Numbered from the stretch's first letter, positions 44,871-54,368 are shown. The stretch is 64,000 nt of DNA from Microtetraspora fusca (GCF_001570365.1 NZ_BBYK01000047.1:82900-146899), one strand, 5' to 3'. The notes: generated by a model not told the origin, from the letters alone. A program made the numbers and translations.

Positions 44871-45418
44871 GCGGGTTCTCCCAGGGAAAGCATGAGCCGG
44901 TTGGCCCAGTTGAAGAAGGCGGCGGCGTGGATCACGTCGCTGATCTCCAGGTCGTCGAGCCCGGCGGCGCGCAGGGCCGCCAGGTGGTCGGCGCCGAGCG
45001 CGCCGGGGGTCGCGGCCAGCGCCACAGCGGCGTCGATGATCGCCCGCCACCGCTCGTTCTGCGGCGCGTCGACGCCGTCGTCGAGCAGCCGCTGCACGTC
45101 GCCCGGGCGCTTGGAGTAGTGCGCGGCGAAGCGGGCGTGCACCGAGGCGCAGAAGACGCAGCCGTTGTGCCGCGAGGTCGCGGTCGCGGCCAGCTCCCGC
45201 TCGGCGCGCGGCAGGCCGCCGTCGGCGTTGTAGAAGATGTCGTTGTCGGTCGTGGTCCGCGCGTGCAGCACGCGCGGGTCGAGCGCCAGCAGCCGGAAGT
45301 ACGGCGAGGCCGCGCGCGCCTTGTCGACGAGGGCGTGGCGGTGGGCCTCGGTCAGCTCGTCCTCGGCCGGCGGCTCCAGCCAGGGTTCCCAGCCGAGCTT
45401 GTCCTGCGTGAACTTCAT
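44867..45418 (-). CDS. Alkylhydroperoxidase-domain protein (Avi_7169-type)
   Basis: This 183-residue CMD/AhpD-fold protein has the redox motif CVFCASVHAR (C-x2-C...H) in SRHNGCVFC, which in AhpD is the catalytic thiol pair. Context (a second CMD protein, an LLM monooxygenase and an ABC importer) matches the conserved gene set named after Avi_7169/Avi_7170 and KPN_01858. It is coupled on both sides by ATGA overlaps. It probably disposes of peroxide or reduces an oxidised intermediate. Confidence 0.82.
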   Translation of the reverse strand: MKFTQDKLGWEPWLEPPAEDELTEAHRHALVDKARAASPYFRLLALDPRVLHARTTTDNDIFYNADGGLPRAERELAATATSRHNGCVFCASVHARFAAHYSKRPGDVQRLLDDGVDAPQNERWRAIIDAAVALAATPGALGADHLAALRAAGLDDLEISDVIHAAAFFNWANRLMLSLGEPA

Positions 45419-45996
45419 CGGTCGGCTCCCAGGAGTCGCAGGCCCGCGACCACGCGGACCTGGAAGGTGAGAAAGGCGACGAGCTGCGAGATCGTCACCA
45501 CGCCCGCGGTGGTCCAGCCGGCGTCGATGAGCGTCTTGAGCGCGTCGCGGCTCGACTCGCGGGGACGGAAGACCAGCAGGTGGGCGTGGTCGAGGGCGGC
45601 GGCCAGGCGCTCGCCGAGCGCGTCGCGCCGGGCCGCCCGGTAAGCCGGGCCGATCAGGCTCTCCTGGGCGAGCGCCGGCTCGTCGTACACGCCGTACGGG
45701 CCGACGGTCCGGGCCTCCTCGATCTCGCGCTCAATGGTCGCGACGAGGCCGGGGGCGTGCTCGGCCAGCCGGTCGGCGTAGTGGCGGGCGACGGCGGGGT
45801 CCTGGTGGAGACCGGCGACGAAGGCGGCCACGGCGGCGCGCTCGACCGACGTCACCTCCTCCTCCGAGTCGGGGGCGAACAGCGCGTCGTAGGCGCGCTG
45901 CGCGTGTTCGCGGGCGTCGGGACGCCGGTCGCGCAGCAGGTCCAGGCGGGAGCCGGGCCGGACCCTGGCCAGCGTGTCGATGACGTCGGCGGTCAT
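45415..45996 (-). CDS. CMD-domain protein lacking the CxxC motif (Avi_7170-type)
   Basis: This 193-residue helical protein of the CMD/AhpD fold is paired with the preceding one. It has no CxxC; the region equivalent to the redox site reads ARRDALGERLAAALDHAHLLVFRPRE. It is probably a non-catalytic partner or uses another chemistry. The match to the Avi_7170 family rests on context and size. ATGA overlaps connect it with the LLM gene and the Avi_7169-type gene. Confidence 0.75.
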   Translation of the reverse strand: MTADVIDTLARVRPGSRLDLLRDRRPDAREHAQRAYDALFAPDSEEEVTSVERAAVAAFVAGLHQDPAVARHYADRLAEHAPGLVATIEREIEEARTVGPYGVYDEPALAQESLIGPAYRAARRDALGERLAAALDHAHLLVFRPRESSRDALKTLIDAGWTTAGVVTISQLVAFLTFQVRVVAGLRLLGADR

Positions 45997-46979
45997 GCGG
46001 TGGTTCCTTCCAATACCCCTCCCAACGCGGGAGCCACCTCGGTCGCGAGCAGCTCGATGGAGCGCAGGATCTGCTCGTGCGGCGGATCGATGGAGTGCAC
46101 CTGGAAGACCAGGTCGGTGGCACGTTCCAGGGTCGGGTCCGCCTTCAGGCTCGCGACGACGTCCTCGGGGGTGCCGACGTGGGCGTCCCAGGCGGCGATC
46201 AGCGCGTCGACGCCGTCGCCGTCCGGCTGCCGGAGGCCCGGTTTGGCCAGCCCGCGGGCGGCCCAGTGCAGCGCCTCCTCGCGGGTGTCGGCGACGAACG
46301 CGGTGCGCGAGGCCATGACCCGGGGGGCGACGCCGGAGGGCAGGCCGGCGTAGTAGGCGTCCACGATGGGCTTCTGGATCTCGGCCAGCGTGGCGTGCGG
46401 CGCCCCCTCGGGCCTGGGCTGGGTGCGCGAGAGCATCAACCCGTTGCCCGCCCGTCCGGCGCGCGCGCCGCCGTAGACGGAGAACGTGGCCTCCCAGATC
46501 GCGTCGAGCAGCGCCGGCGCGGCCGGGTAGAGGTGGTTGCCGCCGCCCAGGTCCTTGCCCGACCACGCGTCCACGAGCACCTGGAGGTGCTCGGCGTAGA
46601 TGGAGCCGCGCTCGGCCGGGTCCTTGCCGAAGGCGGTGAACGCCGTGGGCGTGCCGCCGCCGCCCACGCCGACCTCCAGCCGCCCGCCGGACAGCAGGTC
46701 GAGTACCGCGGCGTCCTCGGCCACGCGCACCGGGTGCTCCAGGGGCAGCGTGATGATGGCGGTGCCGAGCCTGATCCGGCTGGTACGCGCGGCCAGGTGG
46801 CTGAGGAAGACCAGCGGCGCGGGCAGGCCGCCCTCGTCGCCGTCGAAGTGGTGCTGGGCCACCCAGGCGGTGTCGAAGCCGAGACGTTCGGCGTGCTCGA
46901 CCTGCTCGGCGGCCAGACGGTAGCGCTCGCCGGGCGGGGCGTCGTCGAGGACCCGGGTGAAGAAGCCGATCCTGGTCAT
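45993..46979 (-). CDS. Luciferase-like FMN-dependent monooxygenase (KPN_01858-type)
   Basis: This 328-residue TIM-barrel LLM enzyme has the N-terminal strand IGFFTRVLDD, LGFDTAWVAQHHF, TSRIRLGTAII and LEHPVRVAEDAAVLDLLSGGRLEVGVGGGG, all classic bacterial-luciferase-fold motifs. It needs reduced FMN from elsewhere, since no reductase is encoded here. Together with the ABC importer it suggests uptake and oxidative cleavage of a C-S, C-N or ester compound. The substrate is not known. Confidence 0.88.
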   Translation of the reverse strand: MTRIGFFTRVLDDAPPGERYRLAAEQVEHAERLGFDTAWVAQHHFDGDEGGLPAPLVFLSHLAARTSRIRLGTAIITLPLEHPVRVAEDAAVLDLLSGGRLEVGVGGGGTPTAFTAFGKDPAERGSIYAEHLQVLVDAWSGKDLGGGNHLYPAAPALLDAIWEATFSVYGGARAGRAGNGLMLSRTQPRPEGAPHATLAEIQKPIVDAYYAGLPSGVAPRVMASRTAFVADTREEALHWAARGLAKPGLRQPDGDGVDALIAAWDAHVGTPEDVVASLKADPTLERATDLVFQVHSIDPPHEQILRSIELLATEVAPALGGVLEGTTA

Positions 46980-48505
46980 CGCACCGGCTCCGCCACGGCG
47001 GCGAGCAGCTCGCGGGTGTAGTCCTCCTGTGGGCTGTCGAAGATCTGGCGTGTCGTCCCTGATTCCACGATTCGTCCCTTGCTCATTACGGAAACGGTGT
47101 GCGATATCTGCCGCACGACGGCGAGGTCGTGGGAGATGAAGAGATAGGTGAGTCCGAGGTCGCGCTGGAGCTCCTCCAGCAGCGTCAGGATCTGCGCCTG
47201 GACGGTCACGTCCAGCGCGGAGACGGCCTCGTCGAGCACGACCACCTCGGGCTCGACGGCGAGCGCGCGGGCGATCGCCACCCGCTGCCGCTGCCCGCCG
47301 GACAGCTCCGCGGGCCGGCGCCCGAGCAGCGTCTCGGACAGCGCCACCCGCTCCAGCAGCTCCCGCACCCGGGCGCGGCGGGCGGTCCGGTCGCCGAGGC
47401 GGAAGTTGCGCAGCGGCTCCTCCACGATCGCGGCGACCGTCTGGCGGGGGTCGAGTGAGCCGTACGGGTTCTGGTAGACGAGCTGCACCCTGCGCCGGAA
47501 GTCGCGCGGGCCGACCGGGTCGCCGCCGATCACGACCTCGCCCGACGTGGCCTTGGTGAAGCGGGTCACGATGCGGGCCGTCGTGGTCTTGCCCGAACCC
47601 GACTCGCCGACCAGGGCGTGGGTGGTGCCCCGCCGTACCTCGAAGGAGACGCCGTCGACGGCGCGGAAGGAGCCGAACTCCTTGACGAGGTCGCGCACGA
47701 CGATGGCGGGCTCGGCCGCGGCGTCGAAGGGCTTGAACGGGCGCGCGGTGAGCGCCGGGGCGTCCTGGAAGAGGCGGCGGGTGTACGGCGAGGCGGGCGC
47801 GGCGAGCACCTCGCGGACGCCGCCCGACTCCTCGATCAGGCCGTCCTTCATCACGACCAGGCGGTCGGCGCGCGCCGCCGCCACGCCGAGATCGTGGGTG
47901 ACCAGGAGGACGGCGGTGCCGTACTCGTTCCTGAGGTCGTCGATGAGGTCGAGGATGCGGCGCTGGACGGTGACGTCCAGGGCGCTGGTCGGCTCGTCGG
48001 CGATGATCAGGCCGGGGCGCAGGGCGATCGCGATGGCGATGAGCACACGCTGGCGCATGCCGCCGGAGAGTTCGTGCGGGTACTGGCCGGCGCGGCGCTC
48101 GGGGTCGTCGAGGCCGACGCGGGTGAGCAGCTCGATCACCCGCCGCCTGATGCCCGCTCTGTCGCCGTAATTGTGGATCTTGAGGATCTCGCCGATCTGC
48201 CGGCCGATCTTCATGACCGGGTTCAGCGAGTTCGACGGGTCCTGCGGGACCAGGCCGATCCGGTGTCCCCGGATCGACCGCAGGCGGCGCTGCGACCAGC
48301 CCGCGATGTCGACACCGTTGAGCAGGATCTCGCCCGAGGACGCCGGGTGCAGGCCGGTGATCGCGTTGGCCGTCGTCGTCTTGCCGGAACCGGACTCGCC
48401 GACCACGGCGACGACCTCTCCCCGCTCGACCGTGAACGACACGCCCTTGACCGCGACCTGCCGGCCGTACGCGACCGTGAGATCCCGGACGTCGAGGAGG
48501 CTCAT
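46976..48505 (-). CDS. Fused double ATPase of a peptide/nickel-type ABC importer (DppD-DppF)
   Basis: The 509 residues contain two complete ABC domains. The first (1-255) has GESGSGKTTTAN, LSGGMRQR and LIIADEPTSALD. The second (265-509) has GESGSGKTTTAR, LSGGQRQR and VVVLDEAVSALD. Fusion of the usual DppD and DppF halves is common in this operon type. It energises the two permeases encoded upstream (ATGA overlap at 48502). Confidence 0.94.
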   Translation of the reverse strand: MSLLDVRDLTVAYGRQVAVKGVSFTVERGEVVAVVGESGSGKTTTANAITGLHPASSGEILLNGVDIAGWSQRRLRSIRGHRIGLVPQDPSNSLNPVMKIGRQIGEILKIHNYGDRAGIRRRVIELLTRVGLDDPERRAGQYPHELSGGMRQRVLIAIAIALRPGLIIADEPTSALDVTVQRRILDLIDDLRNEYGTAVLLVTHDLGVAAARADRLVVMKDGLIEESGGVREVLAAPASPYTRRLFQDAPALTARPFKPFDAAAEPAIVVRDLVKEFGSFRAVDGVSFEVRRGTTHALVGESGSGKTTTARIVTRFTKATSGEVVIGGDPVGPRDFRRRVQLVYQNPYGSLDPRQTVAAIVEEPLRNFRLGDRTARRARVRELLERVALSETLLGRRPAELSGGQRQRVAIARALAVEPEVVVLDEAVSALDVTVQAQILTLLEELQRDLGLTYLFISHDLAVVRQISHTVSVMSKGRIVESGTTRQIFDSPQEDYTRELLAAVAEPVR

Positions 48506-49269
48506 CTGATCTCCTTCGAGATGCGACCGGCGGCGAGCACCACGGCGACGACGACCGCGCCGGGCAGCGTGGTGAGCCACCACGAGGTGGCCAGGTAGTT
48601 GCGGCCCTCGGCGATGAGGAGCCCCCACTCGGGCGTGGGCGGCTCGGCGCCGTAGCCGAGGAAGCCGAGCGTGGAGATCGCCAGGATCGCCACGCCGAAC
48701 TGCAGCGCCGACAGCGCGATGACCGGGCCGAGGGAGTTCGGCAGCACGTGCCGCCGGAGCACCCCGGCGAAGGTGCCGCCGCTGCCGAACGCGGCCTCGA
48801 CGTAGTCGGTGCGGCGCACCCGGACCACCTCGGCCCTGGCCAGGCGGGCGAAGGAGGCGACGGAGCCGACGCCCACCGCGATCGCCACGTGCACCGTGCC
48901 CGGCCCGAGCAGGATGATCACGGTGAGCGCCAGCAGCAGCCCCGGCACCGACAGCAGCACGTCCATGATCCGCATGACGATCTCGTCGACCACCCCGCGC
49001 ACTGAGCCGGCGATCAGGCCGAGCAGCGTGCCGAGCACCAGGCCGACGGCGACCGCGACGAGCGCGCCCGAGAGCGAATGGACCGATCCGTGCACCACCC
49101 GGGCGAACAGGTCGCGCCCCACGGCGTCCGTGCCGAACAGGTGCGCGGCGCTCGGCCCCTGGAGCTTCTCGGCCGGGACCCCGGCCAGCGGATCGTATCC
49201 GGTGAACAGCGAGGGCATGGCGGCCCAGAGCACCACCAGGGCGATGACCGCCCACGACAGCCACTTCAT
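48502..49269 (-). CDS. ABC importer permease (DppC-like)
   Basis: This 255-residue protein has about six helices: a first helix at 3-22, then the conserved HLFGTDAVGRDLFARVVHG periplasmic segment of DppC-type proteins. The EAA-type cytoplasmic loop is DYVEAAFGSGGTFAGVLRRHVLPN. It pairs with the DppB-like permease (ATGA at 49266-49269). Confidence 0.93.
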   Translation of the reverse strand: MKWLSWAVIALVVLWAAMPSLFTGYDPLAGVPAEKLQGPSAAHLFGTDAVGRDLFARVVHGSVHSLSGALVAVAVGLVLGTLLGLIAGSVRGVVDEIVMRIMDVLLSVPGLLLALTVIILLGPGTVHVAIAVGVGSVASFARLARAEVVRVRRTDYVEAAFGSGGTFAGVLRRHVLPNSLGPVIALSALQFGVAILAISTLGFLGYGAEPPTPEWGLLIAEGRNYLATSWWLTTLPGAVVVAVVLAAGRISKEIR

Positions 49270-50171
49270 GTCGCCAGCCTCGGGTCGAGCACCGGGAACA
49301 GCACGTCCACCAGCAGGTTGACCAGGACGAAGACGGTCGCGGCCAGCACCACCACGGCCAGGAGCACCGGAGTGTCCTGCGCGTTGACCGCCTGCTCGGT
49401 GAGGCGGCCGATGCCGCTCCGGCCGAAGACGGTCTCGGTGACCACGGACCCGGCGATCAGCTCGCCGAACACCAGGCCCGCCACGGTCAGCGTCGGCGGC
49501 AGCGCGTTGCGCGCGACGTGCCGCCACAGGATCCAGGAGCGCGAGGCGCCCTTGGCCGCCACCACCGGCACGAACGGCTGGGTGAGCACCTGGTCGATGC
49601 TGCGCGCGAGGACCTGCGCGATCGGCGCGGAGATCGGGACGGCCAGCGTGAGCACCGGCAGCACGAGCTGCTGGAGCTCGGTGCCGCCGATGACCGGGAC
49701 CAGCCGGAGCCGGAACGAGAAGACCTGGATGAGCAGGATGCCGAGCCAGAACGCCGGGACCGAGATGAACAGGGAGGGCACCGCCAGCAGCAGGCCGCGC
49801 AGCCTGCCGCTGTACGCGGAGCCGAAGGCGATCAGCACGGCCAGCAGCACCGCCAGAACGAAGGCGCAGGTGGCGAGCTTGGCGGTCTCCGGCAGGCCTT
49901 CGGCCAGCCGTTCGACGACCGGGGTGCCGGTGTCGACCGAGTAGCCGAAGTCGCCGTGCAGGAAGCCGAGCACCGTGTGCAGGTAGCCGCCCGCGTCGTA
50001 GTACTCGCGGATCTTGGCGATCTGCTCCGGCGACAGCCCGAGTTCCGGGTTCTGGAACTTGATCAGGATGGAGTCGCCGGGCATGGCCTGGAGCAGGATG
50101 TACGCCGCGGTGAAGGCGGCCCACAGGACGAGCAGTGCCTGCCCTGCCCTTTTGAGCAGATATTTCGTCAC
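49266..50171 (-). CDS. ABC importer permease (DppB-like)
   Basis: This 301-residue DppB-type permease has the N-terminal TKYLLKRAGQALLVLWAAFTAAYILL, the LQAMPGDS motif, SIDQVLTQPFVPVVAAKGAS (EAA-like loop) and FGRSGIGRL. It overlaps the substrate-binding protein gene by ATGA (50168-50171) and the DppC-like gene downstream. Confidence 0.93.
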   Translation of the reverse strand: MTKYLLKRAGQALLVLWAAFTAAYILLQAMPGDSILIKFQNPELGLSPEQIAKIREYYDAGGYLHTVLGFLHGDFGYSVDTGTPVVERLAEGLPETAKLATCAFVLAVLLAVLIAFGSAYSGRLRGLLLAVPSLFISVPAFWLGILLIQVFSFRLRLVPVIGGTELQQLVLPVLTLAVPISAPIAQVLARSIDQVLTQPFVPVVAAKGASRSWILWRHVARNALPPTLTVAGLVFGELIAGSVVTETVFGRSGIGRLTEQAVNAQDTPVLLAVVVLAATVFVLVNLLVDVLFPVLDPRLAT

Positions 50172-51787
50172 TTACTGAGCCAGACAGAGTAGAAGCTCGG
50201 CCGGCCGACCGCCTCGAAGGCCGCCCCGTGGACGTACGGCGCGATGCCGTAGACCTGGGGCTCCTCGAAGAGCGGGATGGTGTACCCCTGGTCGATGACG
50301 TACCGCTGGATCTCGGCCACCTTCTCGTTCCGCTTGGCCTCGTCGGCGAGGGCCGACTCCTCCTCGAGGAGCTGGTCGAGCTTCTTGTCGTTGGAGAGGA
50401 TCGCGTCGCGGTTCTTCGTGTGGAACTGGCTCTTGATCACGTCCTGGTCGGCGCGGCCGACCATCGAGTGGTTCACCGCCGTCTTCTCGGCGTTCTTGAT
50501 GTCCACGGCCTGGGTGCCCGCGTCGGCGGGGCGGATCTCGAGCTTCACGCCGATCTTGGTCCACTGCTGGGCGACCAGCTCCAGGGTCTGCTTGGACAGC
50601 GGCTGCGGGCCGGCGACGAAGACGCCGAGCTGCAGCTTGACGCCGTCCTTCTCCCGAATGCCGTCGGCGCCGCGGGTCCACCCGGCCTCGTCGAGCAGCT
50701 TGTTGGCCGCGTCGGGGTCGTAGACGAGCTTGTCCGACAGGTCGACGTACCCGGCCGCCAGATGGCTGAGGACCGAGGTGGCCACGGGATAGTTGTCGGT
50801 GAAGAGGGTGTCCACGACCTCCTTGGCGTTCGTCCCGGCCTGCAGCGCCTTCCTGACCCTGATGTCCTTCAGGATGCTGTTGGCGGGGCGCAGGTAGAGG
50901 CCGTTGTTGACGCCGCGGGTGGGCTCGCCCTTGACGACGAAGCCCGCGCTCTTGACCGTCGCCTCGTCGTAGGCCTGCACGTACCGGATGTAGTCGGCCT
51001 GCCCCGAGGTCAGCGCGCCCACGCGGACGTTGTCCTCCGGCGTGACGATGATCTTGATGAGGTCGAGGTAGGCCCGGCCCTGGTGCGTGGAGGAGGGCGG
51101 CGCCCAGTTGTAGTCCTTGCGCGCCTGGAGGTCGATCTCCTTGTCGACGACCTGCTTGGCCACCGTGAACGGCCCCGAGCCGATGACGTTCTTGAGCTGG
51201 CACTGCTCCTCGTACGGCAGGCTGATCGTCTTCTTGGAGACCAGGCCGGCGCCGATCACGGAGGTGCCCTGGAGGAAGCCGGGCGACGGCTTGCTGAAGT
51301 GGAAGCGCACGGTCCTGGCGTCGATGACCTCGCTGCGCTCGTAGTTGTTGACGAACTCGGCCGGGGGCAGCTTGAGCTTCTCGTCTCCGAGGCCGTACAC
51401 GTCGAAGTTCGCGGCCACGGCCTCGGCGTCGAGCGGCGTGCCGTCGCTGAACGTGACGCCGTCCCGCAGGTGGAAGGTGTACTCCGTGGCGTCCTCGTTG
51501 ATCTCCCACTTGGTGGCGATCCACGGCTCGATCTTGAGCGTCTCGGGGTTCTGCCAGGTCAGCTTGTCGGTGAGCTGGTTGAGCACGCCGCCGTTCGGAT
51601 AGAAGCCGGCCGCCGGAAGGTAGAGGCAGGTGGGCGGCTGGTGTTCCAGGTAGGTGAGCGTGCCGCCGTACACGGGTTCGCCGTCGCTCGTGGCCTGGAC
51701 GCCGGCGCCGGAACCACCACAGGAGGTCAGAAGCCCCACGGCGGCGAGCATGGCCACGGTGACGACCGCAGGTCTGAAGGAGGACAT
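50168..51787 (-). CDS. ABC importer substrate-binding lipoprotein (SBP_bac_5, KPN_01854-like)
   Basis: This 539-residue lipoprotein has signal peptide 1-22 with lipobox LLTSC (Cys23 lipidated), then the SBP family 5 fold: GGTLTYLEHQPPTCLYLP, LTWQNPETLKIEPWIATKWE, YTFHLRDGVTFSDGTPLDAEAV. It delivers an unidentified peptide-like or organosulfur-type ligand to the permeases. It is the first gene of the operon, so the promoter lies in 51788-51966. Confidence 0.93.
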   Translation of the reverse strand: MSSFRPAVVTVAMLAAVGLLTSCGGSGAGVQATSDGEPVYGGTLTYLEHQPPTCLYLPAAGFYPNGGVLNQLTDKLTWQNPETLKIEPWIATKWEINEDATEYTFHLRDGVTFSDGTPLDAEAVAANFDVYGLGDEKLKLPPAEFVNNYERSEVIDARTVRFHFSKPSPGFLQGTSVIGAGLVSKKTISLPYEEQCQLKNVIGSGPFTVAKQVVDKEIDLQARKDYNWAPPSSTHQGRAYLDLIKIIVTPEDNVRVGALTSGQADYIRYVQAYDEATVKSAGFVVKGEPTRGVNNGLYLRPANSILKDIRVRKALQAGTNAKEVVDTLFTDNYPVATSVLSHLAAGYVDLSDKLVYDPDAANKLLDEAGWTRGADGIREKDGVKLQLGVFVAGPQPLSKQTLELVAQQWTKIGVKLEIRPADAGTQAVDIKNAEKTAVNHSMVGRADQDVIKSQFHTKNRDAILSNDKKLDQLLEEESALADEAKRNEKVAEIQRYVIDQGYTIPLFEEPQVYGIAPYVHGAAFEAVGRPSFYSVWLSK

Positions 51788-51966
51788 GTTCCCAACAACC
51801 CTTCGCTTTCCGGGGGATCTGGAGGTAAACCGTAATACCTACCTGAATAGTAGGCAAATCCAAATCGCCAGGTGCCGCGGGCAGCGGTGGCACGACCGGC
51901 CGCTACCAGCTGGGGGCGGACTCGCCGGTGAGGCGGCGGGTCATCAGGTCGCTGGGCGTGGGCTTG
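51788..51966 (-). promoter_or_regulatory. Promoter region of the ABC/LLM operon, with dyad CCTAC-N7-GTAGG (51838-51854)
   Basis: This 179-bp region separates the substrate-binding protein start from the WYL-regulator stop. An A/T-rich section holds CCTAC at 51838-51842 and GTAGG at 51850-51854 around CTGAATA, next to a TAATAC that could be part of a -10 element. The dyad is a plausible operator for a nutrient-limitation regulator. Its cognate protein is not known. Confidence 0.45.
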
Positions 51967-52932
51967 TCAGGTAGGCGTGTGCGGCCGGGCCGCATCGACG
52001 AGGCGGGTGCCGAGCGCGTGAATGTGCTGGATGAGTTCGGGCGGTTCGTGCACCTGGAATGGGACACCGAGTTGCCCGATCCACATGGCCAGTTCGTCAA
52101 GGGAGTTCGATCCGGCGCTGAGGACGCACGCGTTGTCGTCGACCGGCTCGACCACCGCCATCGTCGGCGGCATCCTGGCGGCGATGACGTCGGCCGGGGC
52201 GTGCACCGTGAACCGGCCGCGATAGCGGTAGGGGTCGACGGAGATCCGCTCGGAGATGTAGCGGACGAGGTCGGCACTGGGCGGCTCGCGGGGCGTGAAG
52301 CGTGGCCCGTTCGGCGTGTACAGGCGCAGTCGGTCGACGCGGAACGTGCGCCAGTCGCCCCGGCCGGTGTCCCACGCCACCAGGTACCAGCGGCGGCCCG
52401 CGTTCACCAGCCGGTACGGCTCGGCGGCGCGGCGGTCCGCGGTGCCGTCGTGAGAGCGGTAGTCGAACCGCAGGCTTTCCCGGTGGCGGACGGCCGCGGC
52501 GATCGCGGTGAGCACGGCCGGGTCCACGGCTGCGGCCTGGCCCGCCAGCGGGACCGTGACCGACCGCAGGTCGCCGACGCGGTGCCGGAGCCGGGACGGG
52601 AGGACCTGCTCGAGCTTGGCGAGGGCGCGAACCGAGGTCTCCTGGATGCCCGTCACGCCGGAGACGGCGGCGGTGCCGAGCCCGATGGCGACCGCGACCG
52701 CCTCGTCGTCGTCGAGCAGCAGCGGCGGCAGTCCGGTGCCGGCGCCGAGCCGGTAGCCGGGTGTGCCCGCGGCGGCGTGCACGACGTAGCCGAGTTCGCG
52801 TAGCCGGTCGATGTCGCGGCGGATCGTGCGGGGCGAGACGCCGAGCCGTTCGGCCAGCTCGGCGCCCGGCCAGTCCCTGGGGGTCTGCAGCAGCGACAGC
52901 AGCCGCAGCAGCCGCGCCGATGTCTCAAGCAT
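51967..52932 (-). CDS. WYL-domain (DeoR-type HTH) transcriptional regulator
   Basis: The 321 residues comprise an N-terminal HTH_11 winged helix (about 1-60, ERLGVSPRTIRRDIDRLRELGY), a WYL domain (about 140-215; LRFDYRS, AEPYRLVNAGRRWYLVAWD, FRVDRL) and a WCX C-terminal domain. WYL domains sense ligands, often nucleic-acid or metabolite related. It is divergent from the epoxide hydrolase with only 52 bp between the starts, so it probably controls that gene. Confidence 0.92.
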   Translation of the reverse strand: MLETSARLLRLLSLLQTPRDWPGAELAERLGVSPRTIRRDIDRLRELGYVVHAAAGTPGYRLGAGTGLPPLLLDDDEAVAVAIGLGTAAVSGVTGIQETSVRALAKLEQVLPSRLRHRVGDLRSVTVPLAGQAAAVDPAVLTAIAAAVRHRESLRFDYRSHDGTADRRAAEPYRLVNAGRRWYLVAWDTGRGDWRTFRVDRLRLYTPNGPRFTPREPPSADLVRYISERISVDPYRYRGRFTVHAPADVIAARMPPTMAVVEPVDDNACVLSAGSNSLDELAMWIGQLGVPFQVHEPPELIQHIHALGTRLVDAARPHTPT

Positions 52933-52984
52933 GACGCCGATCCTAGGACTGAGGCTGTCCTAACCGGTATCTACTGTGACAGGC

Positions 52985-54130
52985 ATGAACAACGACCCGC
53001 GAATTACCCCGTTCCAGATCGATATCCCGCAGGCACAGCTGGACGACCTGCACGCTCGGCTGGCGGCGGCCCGCTGGCCGGACGAACTGCCCGGCGTGGG
53101 CTGGTCCTACGGGGTGCCCGTCGGCTACGCGAAGAAACTGGCCGAGTACTGGCGCACCGGGTTCGACTGGCGTGCCGCCGAGGCGCGGCTGAACGCCTTC
53201 CCGCAGTTCACGACCCGCGTCGACGGACAGAACATCCACTTCCTGCACGTCCGCTCGCCCGAACCCGACGCGCTGCCGCTGGTCATCACGCACGGCTGGC
53301 CGGGCTCGGTCGCCGAGTTCTTGAAGGTCATCGGCCCGCTCAGCGACCCGGCGGCGCACGGCGGCGACCCGTCCGACGCCTTCCACGTCGTCGCCCCGTC
53401 GATCCCCGGGTTCGGCTTCTCCGGTCCCACCACCGAAACCGGCTGGGACCTGCAGCGGGTGGCGCGGGCGTGGGCGGTGCTGATGGACCGGCTCGGCTAC
53501 CGGCGATACGGCGCGCAGGGCGGCGACAGCGGCGCGGTCATCTCGCCGATGCTCGGCCGCACCGCGCCGCAGAACGTCGTCGGCGTGCACGTCAACGGCG
53601 CGCTCGGGTTCCCCACCGGTGACCCGGCCGAGTTCGAGGGGCTCACCCATGCGGAACTCGCCCGCCTCGGTCAGTACCAGGACCAGGACCGGGCTGGTTA
53701 CGCGATCATCCAGGCGACCCGGCCGCAGACCCTCGCGTTCGGGCTGCACGACTCGCCCGCGGCGCAACTGGCGTGGATCGTGGAGAAGTTCAAGGAATGG
53801 ACCGACCCGGCCCGCGAACTGCCCGAGGACGCGGTGGACCTCGACCAGATGCTCACCGACGTGAGCATCTACTGGTTCACCCGGACCGCGGCCTCAGCCG
53901 CCCGTCTCTACAAGGAAGGGCAGAAGGGCTGGGGAGCGGTGGCCGAGTACTCCGCGCTGCCGCACGGCGTCGCCGTCTTCCCCGGCGACGCCGGGGTCCG
54001 GCGGATCGCGGAGCGCGAACACAACGTCGTGCACTGGTCGGAGTTCGAACGCGGCGGCCACTTCGCCGCGATGGAGGCACCCGACCTGCTCGTCGAGGAC
54101 GTCAGGGCCTTCTTCCGCCCCATCCGCTGA
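52985..54130 (+). CDS. Epoxide hydrolase (EHN family, alpha/beta hydrolase)
   Basis: This 381-residue protein has an N-terminal EHN lid segment (about 5-110, [26 protein letters not shown]). An alpha/beta hydrolase core follows: the oxyanion motif THGWPGS, nucleophile Asp in [11 protein letters not shown] and catalytic His in [10 protein letters not shown]. It opens epoxides to diols. ATG at 52985 is preferred over an upstream GTG (52976). It is probably regulated by the divergent WYL protein. It has no visible link to the PKS cluster. Confidence 0.92.
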   Translation: MNNDPRITPFQIDIPQAQLDDLHARLAAARWPDELPGVGWSYGVPVGYAKKLAEYWRTGFDWRAAEARLNAFPQFTTRVDGQNIHFLHVRSPEPDALPLVITHGWPGSVAEFLKVIGPLSDPAAHGGDPSDAFHVVAPSIPGFGFSGPTTETGWDLQRVARAWAVLMDRLGYRRYGAQGGDSGAVISPMLGRTAPQNVVGVHVNGALGFPTGDPAEFEGLTHAELARLGQYQDQDRAGYAIIQATRPQTLAFGLHDSPAAQLAWIVEKFKEWTDPARELPEDAVDLDQMLTDVSIYWFTRTAASAARLYKEGQKGWGAVAEYSALPHGVAVFPGDAGVRRIAEREHNVVHWSEFERGGHFAAMEAPDLLVEDVRAFFRPIR

Positions 54131-54139
54131 CCTCCTGAC

Positions 54140-54161
54140 CCCGGCGGCCGGAGCCGCCGGG
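54140..54161 (+). terminator. Hairpin terminator of the epoxide hydrolase gene
   Basis: CCCGGCGGC at 54140-54148 pairs perfectly with GCCGCCGGG at 54153-54161 around a CGGA loop, 10 bp after the hydrolase stop codon. Confidence 0.7.
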
Positions 54162-54198
54162 TCCTGTCGGCGGCAGCGATGTTCCCGGCACCACGGCC

Positions 54199-54318
54199 AT
54201 GCACCCCGGCATGGCGGTTCTGCTCGCCGATCCGGTTCCCGGCGCGGGCTTCCGCATCGAGGCCGAGGAACACGTGAAGCCCCTGCTGTACTGCGTCCGA
54301 GCCGGCCGCCCGGAGTGA
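54199..54318 (+). pseudogene. Possible 39-codon gene remnant
   Basis: A frame from ATG 54199 to TGA 54318 reads MHPGMAVLLADPVPGAGF... and ends YCVRAGRPE. It stays open without a start as far back as about 54139, but has no ribosome site. The amino acid mix is protein-like, so it may be the 3' remnant of a lost gene between the hydrolase and the catabolic operon. The family was not recognised. The rest of the 54131-54368 gap shows nothing beyond the terminator. Confidence 0.25.
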
Positions 54319-54368
54319 CGTCGCCGGGAGTCGTCCGCGGTGGGCACCCAGGGGGCGGGCGCGGCCGT

